A stretch of 31,042 nucleotides of DNA from Alphaproteobacteria bacterium UBA3612 (GCA_002375465.1 DFLT01000017.1:306770-337811), one strand, 5' to 3'; positions 22,650 to 30,898 are shown, counted from the stretch's first letter. The notes: generated by a model from the letters alone, not told the origin. A program made the numbers and translations.

Positions 22650-24041
22650 TTATTCTTTTCTTTCTTCGCTTGCAGCCTCGCTCAGGTCCAGAGCCTTTAA
22701 TTTCCGATGGAGCGCCGACCGCTCCATTCCCACAAACGTAGCCGTGCGACTGATATTGCCTGAAAAACGCCTGACCTGCACGCGCAGATACTCCCGTTCA
22801 AAAGCTTCACGAGCCTCCCGGAGAGGCGCCCCCATAATGGCGCGGTTTGACTCGCCAGGTACGATTTCAGCAGGCCCGCTGACAATCTCCGACGGCAAGC
22901 TCGCAACGCCGATCGTTTTCAATTGTTCGGGCGGCGTCAGGATCATCACCCGCTCGATCACGTTTCGCAGCTGACGCACATTGCCCGGCCAGTCATAACC
23001 TTGCAGCGATGCGGCAGCGTCCTCGCCCAATTTTGGCGTGGGGACATTTCGCTCCGCCGCATAGCGGGCCAGGAAGTGCTCGGCGAGCGGAACGATATCT
23101 TCCCGCCGTTCCTCGAGAGAGGGCAGACTGAGCGGCACCACAGCGATGCGGTAATAGAGATCCTCGCGAAAGCGACCTTCGGCAATCTCGGTACTCAGGG
23201 TGCGCGACGTTGACGCAATCACGCGCACGTCCACCGCCACAGGTGATGTTCCCTTCACACGCGTAAACACCTGATCGGTTAATACCCTCAAGATTTTTCC
23301 TTGCGTTGGCAATGGCATATCGGCCACCTCGTCCAGGAACAATGTCCCCCCATGCGCCTGCTCGAACAGGCCCACGCGCGTAGCGGCGGCGGCATCTTCC
23401 ACGCCGAACAATGCCTCCTCTACCCTATCGGGATGCAGCCGCGCGGAAGATACGGTGACGAAGGCTCCCCTGGCGCGGCTCGACCCCGCGTGCAGAAGGC
23501 GTGCCACCACCTCCTTACCGGACCCCGGCGGCCCATCGATCAAGACGCGACTGCCTGTTGGCGCCACGCGCTTCAGTGTGGCACGGACATTGGCAATCGC
23601 CGGACTGTTGCCCGTCAATTCATTGTCGACCCCTGCCCGCTCCCGAAGTTCCTGATTCTCACGGCGCAGGCGCTCCGCTTCCGTCGCTCGGGCAACTGTC
23701 AATAACAGATGATCGGCCTGAAACGGCTTTTCTATGAAGTCATAGGCGCCGCGCTTTATCGCTGCGACCGCGGTTTCGATATTGCCGTGCCCGGAAATCA
23801 CGACAACGGGGATAGTTACGTCCCGCTGTTTGATTTCGTCCAGCAATTCGATGCCGTCCAGTTTCGACCCCTGCAGCCAGACATCGAGGACGATCAAAGA
23901 GGGTTTGCGCTCGGTGATGGCGGCGAGGGCCGCATCGCTATTAGCGGCGCTTCGGGCCTCATACCCCTCGTCTTCCAGTACGCCGGAGACGAGTTCACGA
24001 ATGTCCTTCTCATCGTCGATCACAAGAATATCGAGCGGCAT
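22650..24041 (-). CDS. ntrX: Nitrogen-regulation response regulator NtrX
   Basis: A 463-residue NtrC-family response regulator. Receiver domain: ILVIDDEKD, phospho-acceptor Asp53 in IVLDVWL, Lys105 in EKPF. Central AAA+ domain: Walker A GPPGSGKE (170-177) and Walker B GTLFLDEVADMP (from 232). C-terminal Fis-type helix-turn-helix: NISRTATFVGMERSALHRKL. The place where sigma-54 activators carry GAFTGA (about 212-226) reads GVEDAAAATRVGLFEQ, so the sigma-54 contact loop is absent. This suggests it regulates without sigma-54, as reported for some alphaproteobacterial NtrX. It lies 6 bases downstream of its kinase gene ntrY and is surely co-transcribed with it. The YX pair responds to redox, nitrogen or envelope conditions in related bacteria. 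Confidence 0.93.
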   Translation of the reverse strand: MPLDILVIDDEKDIRELVSGVLEDEGYEARSAANSDAALAAITERKPSLIVLDVWLQGSKLDGIELLDEIKQRDVTIPVVVISGHGNIETAVAAIKRGAYDFIEKPFQADHLLLTVARATEAERLRRENQELRERAGVDNELTGNSPAIANVRATLKRVAPTGSRVLIDGPPGSGKEVVARLLHAGSSRARGAFVTVSSARLHPDRVEEALFGVEDAAAATRVGLFEQAHGGTLFLDEVADMPLPTQGKILRVLTDQVFTRVKGTSPVAVDVRVIASTSRTLSTEIAEGRFREDLYYRIAVVPLSLPSLEERREDIVPLAEHFLARYAAERNVPTPKLGEDAAASLQGYDWPGNVRQLRNVIERVMILTPPEQLKTIGVASLPSEIVSGPAEIVPGESNRAIMGAPLREAREAFEREYLRVQVRRFSGNISRTATFVGMERSALHRKLKALDLSEAASEERKE

Positions 24042-24047
24042 GTTTCC

Positions 24048-26348
24048 TTAGCCCTCCACAACAATTTGAGATGGTTGGTCGTCGCCCTCGCCCAAGTGGC
24101 GCGCCAGCAGATTGATGTCGAATGTCATTCTGACACACATTCCCCCGGTATCCCTGTCGAGAAACGAAAGTGTCCCCGCATGCTCCTCGACGATCTTGCT
24201 GACAATCGCGAGCCCCAGCCCCGTCCCCTTTTCGCGCGTCGTGACGTACGGCTCGGTAACACGTTCGCGCAAAGCGTCTGGCAAGCCCGGACCATTGTCG
24301 CAAACGTCGATCCTGATCTGTTCGTCGTGCGTCGAAAGAAGCGTCTCGATCTTGGACGGCACGGTCCGCTCATCTCCTTGCAAGGCCTCCGCCGCGTTCT
24401 TCATCAGGTTCGTCAACGCCTGAGCGATTTGTCGCCGGTCGCAGACCAGATCGGGCAGTCCTTCCTCGACCTCCAGGCTGTAGGATATGCCAGGATTACC
24501 CACCTCCTGCAGAAACAATGCCTGGCGCGCGATTTCTGCCAGAGATTCTCGCTCGAACACCGGCTTGGGCATGCGCGCAAAGGAAGAAAATTCGTCCACC
24601 ATGCGGCGCAAATCGCCTACCTGCCGGACAATCGTACTGGTCAACGCCTCGAAAATATCGGCGTCGGCGGTGAGCTTGTTACCATAGCGCCGCTGCAGCC
24701 GCTCCGCCGACAATTGGATCGGCGTCAGCGGATTCTTAATCTCGTGCGCGATCCTGCGCGCCACGTCCGCCCATGCTGCACGTCGCTGATCCGCAAGTTG
24801 TTGCGTTATGTCGTCGAACGTCAGGACGTGGCCAAGCGTCCCACCGGGTACGGCCCCTGCCCGCACGAGCAGGATCTGCGTATCGCCGTCGCGTGCAATG
24901 CGCACTTCGCCCTGCGCGATATTCCCGGTTTGGGCCCGGGCCAGCAGTTCGGAAAATTCCGGCACCGCATCCGCCAGCGACCGCTGCAGCAAAGCCGCTC
25001 TGGTCGTCGCCAGCAATTCTTCGGCGGCCGTTGACACCAGGGCGATGCGGCCAGAGGCATCCACAGAGATGACGCCCGCAGTGACGCCTTGCATGACAGC
25101 CTCTATGAATCGGCGGCGCTCTTCTGCCTCGGCATTGGCGCCCACAAGGGCACCAGTCTGACTTTCCAACTGCCTTGCCATGCGATTGAAGCTTCGTGCC
25201 AGCGTACCGAGTTCATCCGGGCTGCCGCGCACGGGAACCCGCGCTGCCAGATCGCCCTCCCCCAATCGTTCGGCCGCTTCGGCCAGCCGGGCAATCGGAG
25301 AGGTCAGCCGGTTGGCGAGCCATAGGCCCGACAGAATTGCAGCTGCCAGGATAAGCAGCGCCACGCCGCCCAGCATCAGGTTGAAACGCCATTGCAGGCC
25401 AGCGCTGTTCGCGAGCAGATCAGAATATTCCGATCGAGCACCAGCCGCCCGGTCAGCTGCCTGCACAGCACCGGGGTCCACTGTGCGGCTGGCGTATAGA
25501 TAGGTTTGATCGCCAGGATTTATCCGCACGATCGCCTCGACGCGATCGTTGCGTCCGCCCAGGATCGCTGTGTCCCCTCCCGTTGCCCGAATAAGGTCAC
25601 CGGGAAGAATGCGTTGTTCCAGCACCTGGCGTTCGCCGAGAGCATCGGTCTCGCCCTGAGAAGCATATACAGTGAAGCCGCCCCCGGCGCGGGGCCGGAA
25701 AACGATCGCTTCGCTGAGCCCGCGCGCCGCAATCTGCCAGGCGACGCCATCGGCAAAGGTCTCGTCGGCTATGCCATAATCGCGGGCATAGCCGTCCAGA
25801 TCCCCTCCCATGGCGACGATATCGCCAATGATCCGCTGCTGGTTTTCTTCGACATAGGCCTGCGCCACCTCCTCCGCATTGCGCAATACGGTCTGCGCCC
25901 TGTCGGAGAACCAGAACGCCGTTCCCGATTGAAAGAGGATTGAGGCAAACACGACCACCAAGATGGTGGGCACGGCAGCGAGGCCCGCAAACAAGCCGAC
26001 AAGACGCACATGCATACGCGCGCCGAGCAGACCTCTGCGACGTTCCAACCAAAGCAGCGCCAGACGGCGGGCGATCAATATGAACAATCCCATCAGCGGC
26101 ACCATGACGCCGACGAGCAGGAGCGTACGCCCGGTCGGACCAAGGGAAGCGGTCTCGATTTCGCCGGTCAACGACAGATAGCCGACAAAGCCGGCGATGA
26201 GCGCCAACAGACCCAGCGTAATTTCAAAGCGGGGATAAAATTCTACGCGGCCGGACATGCGGCTCAGCCGCTTGCGGACGCGGGCCATGCGCGACAGCCT
26301 ATTGCCCGGGTGCCTGCGCGTGTTGCTCAAATGTAGCTGTGTTGCCAT
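24048..26348 (-). CDS. ntrY: Sensor histidine kinase NtrY
   Basis: A 766-residue transmembrane kinase. There are three N-terminal transmembrane helices (about 43-61, 74-95 and 115-139), a periplasmic sensor region of about 185 residues, then a fourth helix (324-346). A HAMP domain (347-398), a PAS domain (about 414-515), a HisKA domain with phospho-acceptor His535 in RRIAHEIKNPLTPIQLSAER, and an HATPase domain (NLMKNAAEAL, DNGPGLPD, GTGLGLAIV) follow. This is the standard NtrY layout. The start is uncertain: ATG at 26348 lacks a clear ribosome-binding site, and ATG at 26288 would shorten it by 20 residues without touching any domain. It phosphorylates NtrX, encoded immediately downstream. ntrB and ntrC, often next door in relatives, are not upstream here. 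Confidence 0.94.
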   Translation of the reverse strand: MATQLHLSNTRRHPGNRLSRMARVRKRLSRMSGRVEFYPRFEITLGLLALIAGFVGYLSLTGEIETASLGPTGRTLLLVGVMVPLMGLFILIARRLALLWLERRRGLLGARMHVRLVGLFAGLAAVPTILVVVFASILFQSGTAFWFSDRAQTVLRNAEEVAQAYVEENQQRIIGDIVAMGGDLDGYARDYGIADETFADGVAWQIAARGLSEAIVFRPRAGGGFTVYASQGETDALGERQVLEQRILPGDLIRATGGDTAILGGRNDRVEAIVRINPGDQTYLYASRTVDPGAVQAADRAAGARSEYSDLLANSAGLQWRFNLMLGGVALLILAAAILSGLWLANRLTSPIARLAEAAERLGEGDLAARVPVRGSPDELGTLARSFNRMARQLESQTGALVGANAEAEERRRFIEAVMQGVTAGVISVDASGRIALVSTAAEELLATTRAALLQRSLADAVPEFSELLARAQTGNIAQGEVRIARDGDTQILLVRAGAVPGGTLGHVLTFDDITQQLADQRRAAWADVARRIAHEIKNPLTPIQLSAERLQRRYGNKLTADADIFEALTSTIVRQVGDLRRMVDEFSSFARMPKPVFERESLAEIARQALFLQEVGNPGISYSLEVEEGLPDLVCDRRQIAQALTNLMKNAAEALQGDERTVPSKIETLLSTHDEQIRIDVCDNGPGLPDALRERVTEPYVTTREKGTGLGLAIVSKIVEEHAGTLSFLDRDTGGMCVRMTFDINLLARHLGEGDDQPSQIVVEG

Positions 26349-26426
26349 TCAGCGACAGAATCTAACGATATCTGCGCAGGAAGCAAATGAAGCGGCGTTC
26401 CTCCGTCGTGCCCGTGGCTCGTATCG

Positions 26427-27203
26427 TCAGGCCGCTAAGCCCAGATACCCAAGCTGCCCAGCCTTGAAGATAGTTTGACTGCGATTGACGGCATCCAGCT
26501 TCTCACCCGCATTCTGGATATGAAAACGTACGGTGGCGTGGCTGCGGGACAGGATAATGCTGATCTCCTTGTCCGTTTTACCGATCGAAGCCCACCTTAG
26601 GCATTCGACCTCACGCTTCGTCAGCTGGCAATTGGCCGGCAACCATTGGCGCTTCCGCATGACCTTTTGATAACCCGCGATCAGCCTGTGGGCATAAACC
26701 GATAATTCGTCGGAATGTTCGGCGAACTCAGCAGAGAGGTCGAGTTTCTCCGGGTCTTTCGGTCCAAAGAAAAGCGCACCGATAACGCCGAACGGCAGGT
26801 GAATCGGAATTGCCACGGCCGCTGGACACTGCGCGCGCTTCTCAAAGTTGCTGGTGTCAATGTCATCCAGATACGGGTTGTGCTGCGCCGTGTGAAAGCC
26901 CTGTTCGTTCGCCCAGAAAGGCTCGCTTTCGTACCGGCAGGCACGATGCAGCGGAGAATGAAGCGCGATGCGGCTTTCCTCCCAGGATTGCTCCGTTTCC
27001 TCCGAGAAACCGAAGACGCTCAGAACCAGAATATTCCCGTCGCCATCCACCATTGGCGCCTTTGATGCGATGTTCGGCGTCGGAACGAACCACCAGCCGG
27101 GCAGCCACCGACTACACTCTTTATGCAGCGCCTGCGCCGCAGGAAGAATGTCGGCGGCACTTCGTATAGAGACCCGCTGAATCATCTCGTCCAGACTACG
27201 CAC
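26427..27203 (-). CDS. LuxR-family transcriptional regulator (autoinducer-domain-like)
   Basis: About 258 residues. The N-terminal about 170 residues look like the autoinducer-binding-type sensor of LuxR proteins (PAAVAIPIHLPFGVIGALFF). The C-terminus is a GerE-type helix-turn-helix: LTKREVECLRWASIGKTDKE, then HATVRFHIQNAGEKL and a QTIFKAGQLGYL tail. There is no luxI-type synthase in the window, so it is a candidate LuxR solo. I chose GTG at 27203 because GGGAGGA stands 9 bases upstream; TTG at 27221 lies in front of that site. It diverges from eipA, and a perfect palindrome ATAAGCTTAT (27235-27244) lies in the shared upstream region. The ligand is unknown, and several acyl-homoserine-lactone contact residues are hard to place. 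Confidence 0.85.
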   Translation of the reverse strand: MRSLDEMIQRVSIRSAADILPAAQALHKECSRWLPGWWFVPTPNIASKAPMVDGDGNILVLSVFGFSEETEQSWEESRIALHSPLHRACRYESEPFWANEQGFHTAQHNPYLDDIDTSNFEKRAQCPAAVAIPIHLPFGVIGALFFGPKDPEKLDLSAEFAEHSDELSVYAHRLIAGYQKVMRKRQWLPANCQLTKREVECLRWASIGKTDKEISIILSRSHATVRFHIQNAGEKLDAVNRSQTIFKAGQLGYLGLAA

Positions 27204-27370
27204 GCTGGCCCATCCTCCCAATATATTTAATTACATAAGCTTATCGCTGTTTTCATAGGTTTGATCACGAACCTGCCTCGAAAGCAAGCGACAAGCTCAT
27301 GAAGGTTGATCCGTTCTGCCAAGTGTCGTTAGGCGGCAGTGAACGGGCGGCGTATACGAGGATGTATGAT

Positions 27371-28006
27371 ATGTCGGAGTGCAGGCTTAAATTCCTGGGG
27401 GCGATCAGCTCTCTCCTGATGCTCGGCGGCTGCGCGACGTCTGGCGGAGATGATGTTCCACCGCCAACGGGCGCCACCGCCGACGCCGTCGAAACTGCAC
27501 CCAGCGAAAATCCCACATCAGAAGAAGGCTTTGATGAAGCGGAACTCGTTGCTGCGGCAGAGGGCGTCTTTGGCAAGGGCGCGGAGGGATTGGCCAAGCT
27601 AATTGAGGATGTGGTCAATGATCGTGGCCGGCCAAATGCCTATATCGTGGGGCGGGAAGGGTCTGGCGCCATCGGCGTAGGCCTCCGCTATGGTGCGGGA
27701 ACACTTTACCACCGGGTGGAAGGTAAACGCGACGTCTACTGGACCGGGCCATCCATAGGTTTCGACGTCGGCGGAGATGCCAACCGTGTCTTTACGCTGA
27801 TCTACGACCTATATGATACGGAAGACCTCTACCGGCGATATCCCGCAGTCGAGGGCAAGGTTTACGTCGTCGGCGGTTTCACGGCTAATTATCTGCAACG
27901 CGACAATATTGCCGTCGTCCCCGTGAAGCTGGGCGTGGGATGGCGGGTCGGCGCGAATGTAGGCTATCTGAAGTTTTCGGAAGAGCGGCAAATCCTGCCG
28001 TTCTAG
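27371..28006 (+). CDS. eipA: EipA family (DUF1134) envelope integrity lipoprotein
   Basis: A 211-residue protein with a lipoprotein-like signal: AISSLLMLGGC, with the probable lipidated Cys near residue 22. An acidic linker (SENPTSEEGFDEAEL) follows. The conserved DUF1134 domain begins GRPNAYIVGREGSGAIG, continues through GLRYGAGTLYHR and VYWTGPSIGFDVGGDANR, and ends GVGWRVGANVGYLKFSEE. EipA in Brucella and Caulobacter is a periplasmic beta-barrel-like protein needed for envelope integrity. Lipidation is not universal in the family. ATG at 27371 is preferred because GAGGA lies 8 bases upstream; an in-frame start at 27299 would place the signal peptide internally. Its TAG shares CTAG with the stop of the convergent regulator. 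Confidence 0.9.
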   Translation: MSECRLKFLGAISSLLMLGGCATSGGDDVPPPTGATADAVETAPSENPTSEEGFDEAELVAAAEGVFGKGAEGLAKLIEDVVNDRGRPNAYIVGREGSGAIGVGLRYGAGTLYHRVEGKRDVYWTGPSIGFDVGGDANRVFTLIYDLYDTEDLYRRYPAVEGKVYVVGGFTANYLQRDNIAVVPVKLGVGWRVGANVGYLKFSEERQILPF

Positions 28007-28866
28007 GCGATCACGTCCAGATAGCGTTCCATTAGGGCTGCCGTGTCATCGGACAGGGTCACAAAGCTGCGCCGGCCATCCTCTGGGTCAGCCTCTCGAA
28101 CCAGCAGACCGGAATCGGTCAGGCCCTTGATCCATCGCAACCCGGTGGTGGTTGGAACATTGGCGGCAATACAAAGGCTGGAGATGGAGACCGGCACCCC
28201 CTCGTGCCTTGCTGCCGCCAGATCCAGAAGTATGTCCCAGGCGGGGTCTGCAAACAAATCCGGGGGGAAAAAATCCGTTCGGGCACGCCGGCTGTCGATA
28301 ATGCCACGGATCAGCCGCGCACTTTCGATCGGCGTCCTTTCATTCGCTGACGCAGTTTCGCGCGGCTGGCCGCTTGCACTGACGAGGGCGCCTAGCGCCT
28401 GGGCAATCCGCTCGATTTCACCACGCAGACTATCCAGATCGATCTGGCCTTCTCGCTTCACATGTTCCGCGACCCGCTTGGACAGATCAATCGGTTGCAG
28501 GACCCCCATTAGTTCTTCCTTCTTCCCCGGCCAGACAAGGAATTCGAGGTTCGGAACATCCATAAGGGGGCCAATTTCGTCCAATGAAGCTGGGTCCATA
28601 ACGGCCACAACCCGGCGACGAACTGCCAGCTTTTCAAGAATATCCTGCAGCTGGGTGTAATTGTCCGCAATACTCGCGGCGTTGATTTCCACGAACAGCG
28701 CGCTGGCTCCCATCAATCGGGTCGGGCCATCGGCGTTCAGGATGGATGCAGGGTCACTAGAGGTGAACCCCACCTCCCATTCTTGCAAATGCGCTGCGAT
28801 CTGCGCTGTAAGCCGCTGCGATAAGGCCAGTTGAACACGCGGCCGATGCTGTTGATAGCTGGTCAA
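28003..28866 (-). CDS. Winged-helix (MarR-like) regulator with receiver-like N-terminal domain
   Basis: A 287-residue protein. The C-terminal about 85 residues match a winged-helix family common in sphingomonads: DFFPPDLFADPAWDILLDL, then VSISSLCIAANVPTTTGLRWI, then GLLVREADPEDGRRSFVTLS. The N-terminal half (about 45-125) has the alternating pattern of a response-regulator-like fold (ALFVEINAAS, RRVVAVMDPAS, NLEFLVWPGKKEEL) but no obvious phospho-acceptor aspartate. The middle is a helical linker with EIERIAQALGAL. The probable start is TTG at 28866, with GGATAAAG about 8 bases upstream; no ATG or GTG is available nearby in frame. The target genes are unknown. It is convergent with eipA, sharing CTAG at 28003-28006. 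Confidence 0.8.
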   Translation of the reverse strand: MTSYQQHRPRVQLALSQRLTAQIAAHLQEWEVGFTSSDPASILNADGPTRLMGASALFVEINAASIADNYTQLQDILEKLAVRRRVVAVMDPASLDEIGPLMDVPNLEFLVWPGKKEELMGVLQPIDLSKRVAEHVKREGQIDLDSLRGEIERIAQALGALVSASGQPRETASANERTPIESARLIRGIIDSRRARTDFFPPDLFADPAWDILLDLAAARHEGVPVSISSLCIAANVPTTTGLRWIKGLTDSGLLVREADPEDGRRSFVTLSDDTAALMERYLDVIA

Positions 28867-29064
28867 ATTCTTTATCCGATATGGACGAAAATCATACCTC
28901 TATAGAGCCGTTATGTATCGGAACCAGCATTAGGGCGCGCACGCGGTCGCGGCGCGCCGAGCGGATGAAAGGGGTGAAGCGTATTTTCCCTGCCGACGCA
29001 GGCCGAATCACAATCGGATCGAAAGCAGCCGGGTCAGCACGGCTGCGACAAGAGACAGGTGCTC

Positions 29065-29700
29065 CTAGTCTTGCCGCCTTACCGGCATCAGCAGCCGTTC
29101 ATATTCGGCTTCGGGCGATCCATAAGCGCCGCCGGCGTAAGCCTCCAGCGCCGGGCGGTCGCGCACAATGATGCAACCGCGCTCTGACCTGATGAGCAGT
29201 TCTCCCTCAAGCGTGTGCAATGCCGTCGTAACGCTGGGCCTTCTGACCGCCAGCATCAGCGATAGAAATTCATGTGTGACCTGCAGTTCATGTCCATCGA
29301 TGCGGTCGTGAATCATAAGCAGCCAGCGTGCCAGCCGTTGGTCCACATGGTGCACGGCATTCGACAATGCGGTGTGGGCCGTCTGAACGTTCTGCGCCTG
29401 CACATAGCGCAGCAGCAGATTGCGTAAACTCGCACGGCCTTCCACCGCAGCTACAAGAGAATTTATCGGCATCCGGTATCCCTCGGCAGGTACCTGCACG
29501 ACGCAGTCACAAGCGGACCGGTCGGAACCCATGATGAGGGCGGTCGGGCAAAAACCATCGCGACCGAATAGCCCGCTTTCTGCGGCCTGCCCTTCCCTGG
29601 ACATAAACGGCACGAGGTTACTGCAGATCAGCGAGAAATCATCGGGGCTCATCAGCCGCAGAAGATAATTCCGCACCGACGTTTGCGATGGGTTGGTCAT
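29065..29700 (-). CDS. Crp/Fnr-family regulator with shortened sensor domain
   Basis: A 211-residue Crp/Fnr-type protein. The N-terminus (RNYLLRLMSPDDFSLICSNL) is typical, but the cyclic-nucleotide-like beta-barrel is cut short. About 20 residues later the sequence is already at SGLFGRDGF, whereas sphingomonad relatives have roughly 35-40 more residues here. The remainder is regular: an ALIMGSDRSACDCVVQV region, a dimerisation helix (LLLRYVQAQNVQTAHTALSN), and a helix-turn-helix with HEFLSLMLAVRRPSVTTALHTLEGE followed by the wing. ATG at 29700 has AGGGA about 7 bases upstream. It is divergent from a second Crp/Fnr gene, with an inverted repeat between. The expected length is from memory of the family, so the deletion call is tentative. 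Confidence 0.85.
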   Translation of the reverse strand: MTNPSQTSVRNYLLRLMSPDDFSLICSNLVPFMSREGQAAESGLFGRDGFCPTALIMGSDRSACDCVVQVPAEGYRMPINSLVAAVEGRASLRNLLLRYVQAQNVQTAHTALSNAVHHVDQRLARWLLMIHDRIDGHELQVTHEFLSLMLAVRRPSVTTALHTLEGELLIRSERGCIIVRDRPALEAYAGGAYGSPEAEYERLLMPVRRQD

Positions 29701-29811
29701 TTTATTCCCTGTTTTAGAGCGAAGAGGCGGTACGGCCCGCTCCTGAAGCCCCACTATATTGTTGGGGAGCCACGCCTATTGCTATGACCGATCCATGAGG
29801 CCTGCCTTATA

Positions 29812-29851
29812 CCGCTTTAAGGCGTCTGCTTTTATCGAGCGTATAAAGCGG
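29812..29851. promoter_or_regulatory. Inverted repeat in the divergent crp/fnr intergenic region
   Basis: CCGCTTTA (29812-29819) and TAAAGCGG (29844-29851) are perfect complements, 24 bases apart. A third related element, GCTTTTAT (29828-29835), forms an imperfect palindrome with ATAAAGC (29843-29849). The right arm lies only 4 bases before the ATG at 29856. It could be an operator for either Crp/Fnr protein or a hairpin masking the start region. Confidence 0.5.
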
Positions 29852-29855
29852 AAAT

Positions 29856-30590
29856 ATGCTCAACCCCCTGACGCGAAAGCTGCTGGCTTTTTGCGATTTC
29901 ACATCTGCCGAGCGCCGCGCCCTCGCACGGCTGGGGGAATATGGCGTCCAGCGCCTGCCCGGCAATGGCCTCGGTAACGACCCTCGAAAACCGGGCGACG
30001 TGTACCTGGTGGTCGACGGGTGGGCTCAGCGTTACAAAATCCTGCCCGATGGCGGCCGCCAGATCCTGGCATATTTGCTTCCCGGGGATATGTCCGAAAG
30101 AGATACGGATGTGTTTGGCGGCTTCGATCACGAGATGGAAGCGATCGGATATGCGACGGTCTGCCAAATATCCAAGCAAACACTGCTGGAAACCGAACGC
30201 GATCACCCCAGGATTGCCATAGCGCTGGCGTGGGCGGCGTGTGTCGAAAGGGCAACGCTGCAGGAATGGATCGCCAATCTGGGACGCCGCTCGCCCGAAC
30301 GCCGGGTGGCTCATTTGCTCTGCGAGCTTTGGAGGCGAATGGCGATAATCGGCAATGCTGATGGCGACGTGATGTCTTTTCCTGTCAGCCAGGTGCAGTT
30401 GGCGGACACGGTCGGTTTGACGCCGGTAACCGTCAACCGCATTATTCAACGGTTACGGCAGCAGAACACCATCATTCTGCAAAATGGCAAGCTGCAAGTT
30501 CTTCAGGCGGAGCAGCTATGCACCATGGCTGGTTTTGATGCAGCCTATCTTTACGCAGACAATTCCCACGCGAAATCCCACGATTTTTGA
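29856..30590 (+). CDS. Crp/Fnr-family transcriptional regulator
   Basis: A 244-residue regulator. The N-terminal cyclic-nucleotide-binding-like domain contains VYLVVDGWAQRYKILPDGG and RQILAYLLPGDMSE, the usual signature of sphingomonad Crp/Fnr proteins. A dimer helix follows (WAACVERATLQEWIANLGRR). The C-terminal Crp-type helix-turn-helix has FPVSQVQLADTVGLTPVTVN then RIIQRLRQQNTI. No cysteine cluster for an FNR iron-sulfur centre is evident, so the ligand is unknown. It is divergent from the shortened Crp/Fnr gene, across 155 bases holding an inverted repeat. A small gene starts 53 bases downstream on the same strand. Confidence 0.92.
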   Translation: MLNPLTRKLLAFCDFTSAERRALARLGEYGVQRLPGNGLGNDPRKPGDVYLVVDGWAQRYKILPDGGRQILAYLLPGDMSERDTDVFGGFDHEMEAIGYATVCQISKQTLLETERDHPRIAIALAWAACVERATLQEWIANLGRRSPERRVAHLLCELWRRMAIIGNADGDVMSFPVSQVQLADTVGLTPVTVNRIIQRLRQQNTIILQNGKLQVLQAEQLCTMAGFDAAYLYADNSHAKSHDF

Positions 30591-30643
30591 AAAAGCTAAC
30601 CTATTACGTCGCGCCGCACACGGACAGCGCGTTAAGGCGGTTC

Positions 30644-30898
30644 ATGGCTAGACTCGCATATCAACCGATTCTACTCGCGACCGGCAGCGAAGACGAGACT
30701 GGCCAACTGGTTTTCGTCGACAACCGGCTCGTGGCCGTCCTCGTGCGACTGGATTCTGAAGCACATGGGGATCTAACGGGGCTTTGGTACGTTGAGAAGA
30801 CATTCGGCGTCGAATGTGATTGGCCGATGCTGTTCACGTCTTTGGCCGAAGTCAAAACGTGGGCTTCCAGCCGGTTCGGCAACGAAAGCGACTATTGA
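30644..30898 (+). CDS. Small conserved-type hypothetical protein
   Basis: An 84-residue protein, Asp/Glu-rich, with a central beta-like segment GQLVFVDNRLVAVLVRL, then DLTGLWYVEKTFGVECDW and a helix SLAEVKTWAS. No signal peptide or membrane segment is seen. ATG at 30644 has AAGG 6 bases upstream. An in-frame TTG at 30587 would add 19 residues and overlap the regulator's stop; I consider it less likely. Similar short proteins occur in sphingomonads as far as I recall, with no assigned function. It may be co-transcribed with the Crp/Fnr gene before it. A run of eight T follows at 30914-30921, without a clear hairpin. Confidence 0.7.
   Translation: MARLAYQPILLATGSEDETGQLVFVDNRLVAVLVRLDSEAHGDLTGLWYVEKTFGVECDWPMLFTSLAEVKTWASSRFGNESDY

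Noticed and set aside
28881..29171. Possible 96-codon gene on the plus strand between the winged-helix and Crp/Fnr genes
   Set aside because: It is Arg-rich, has no clear ribosome-binding site and runs antisense into the Crp/Fnr coding region.
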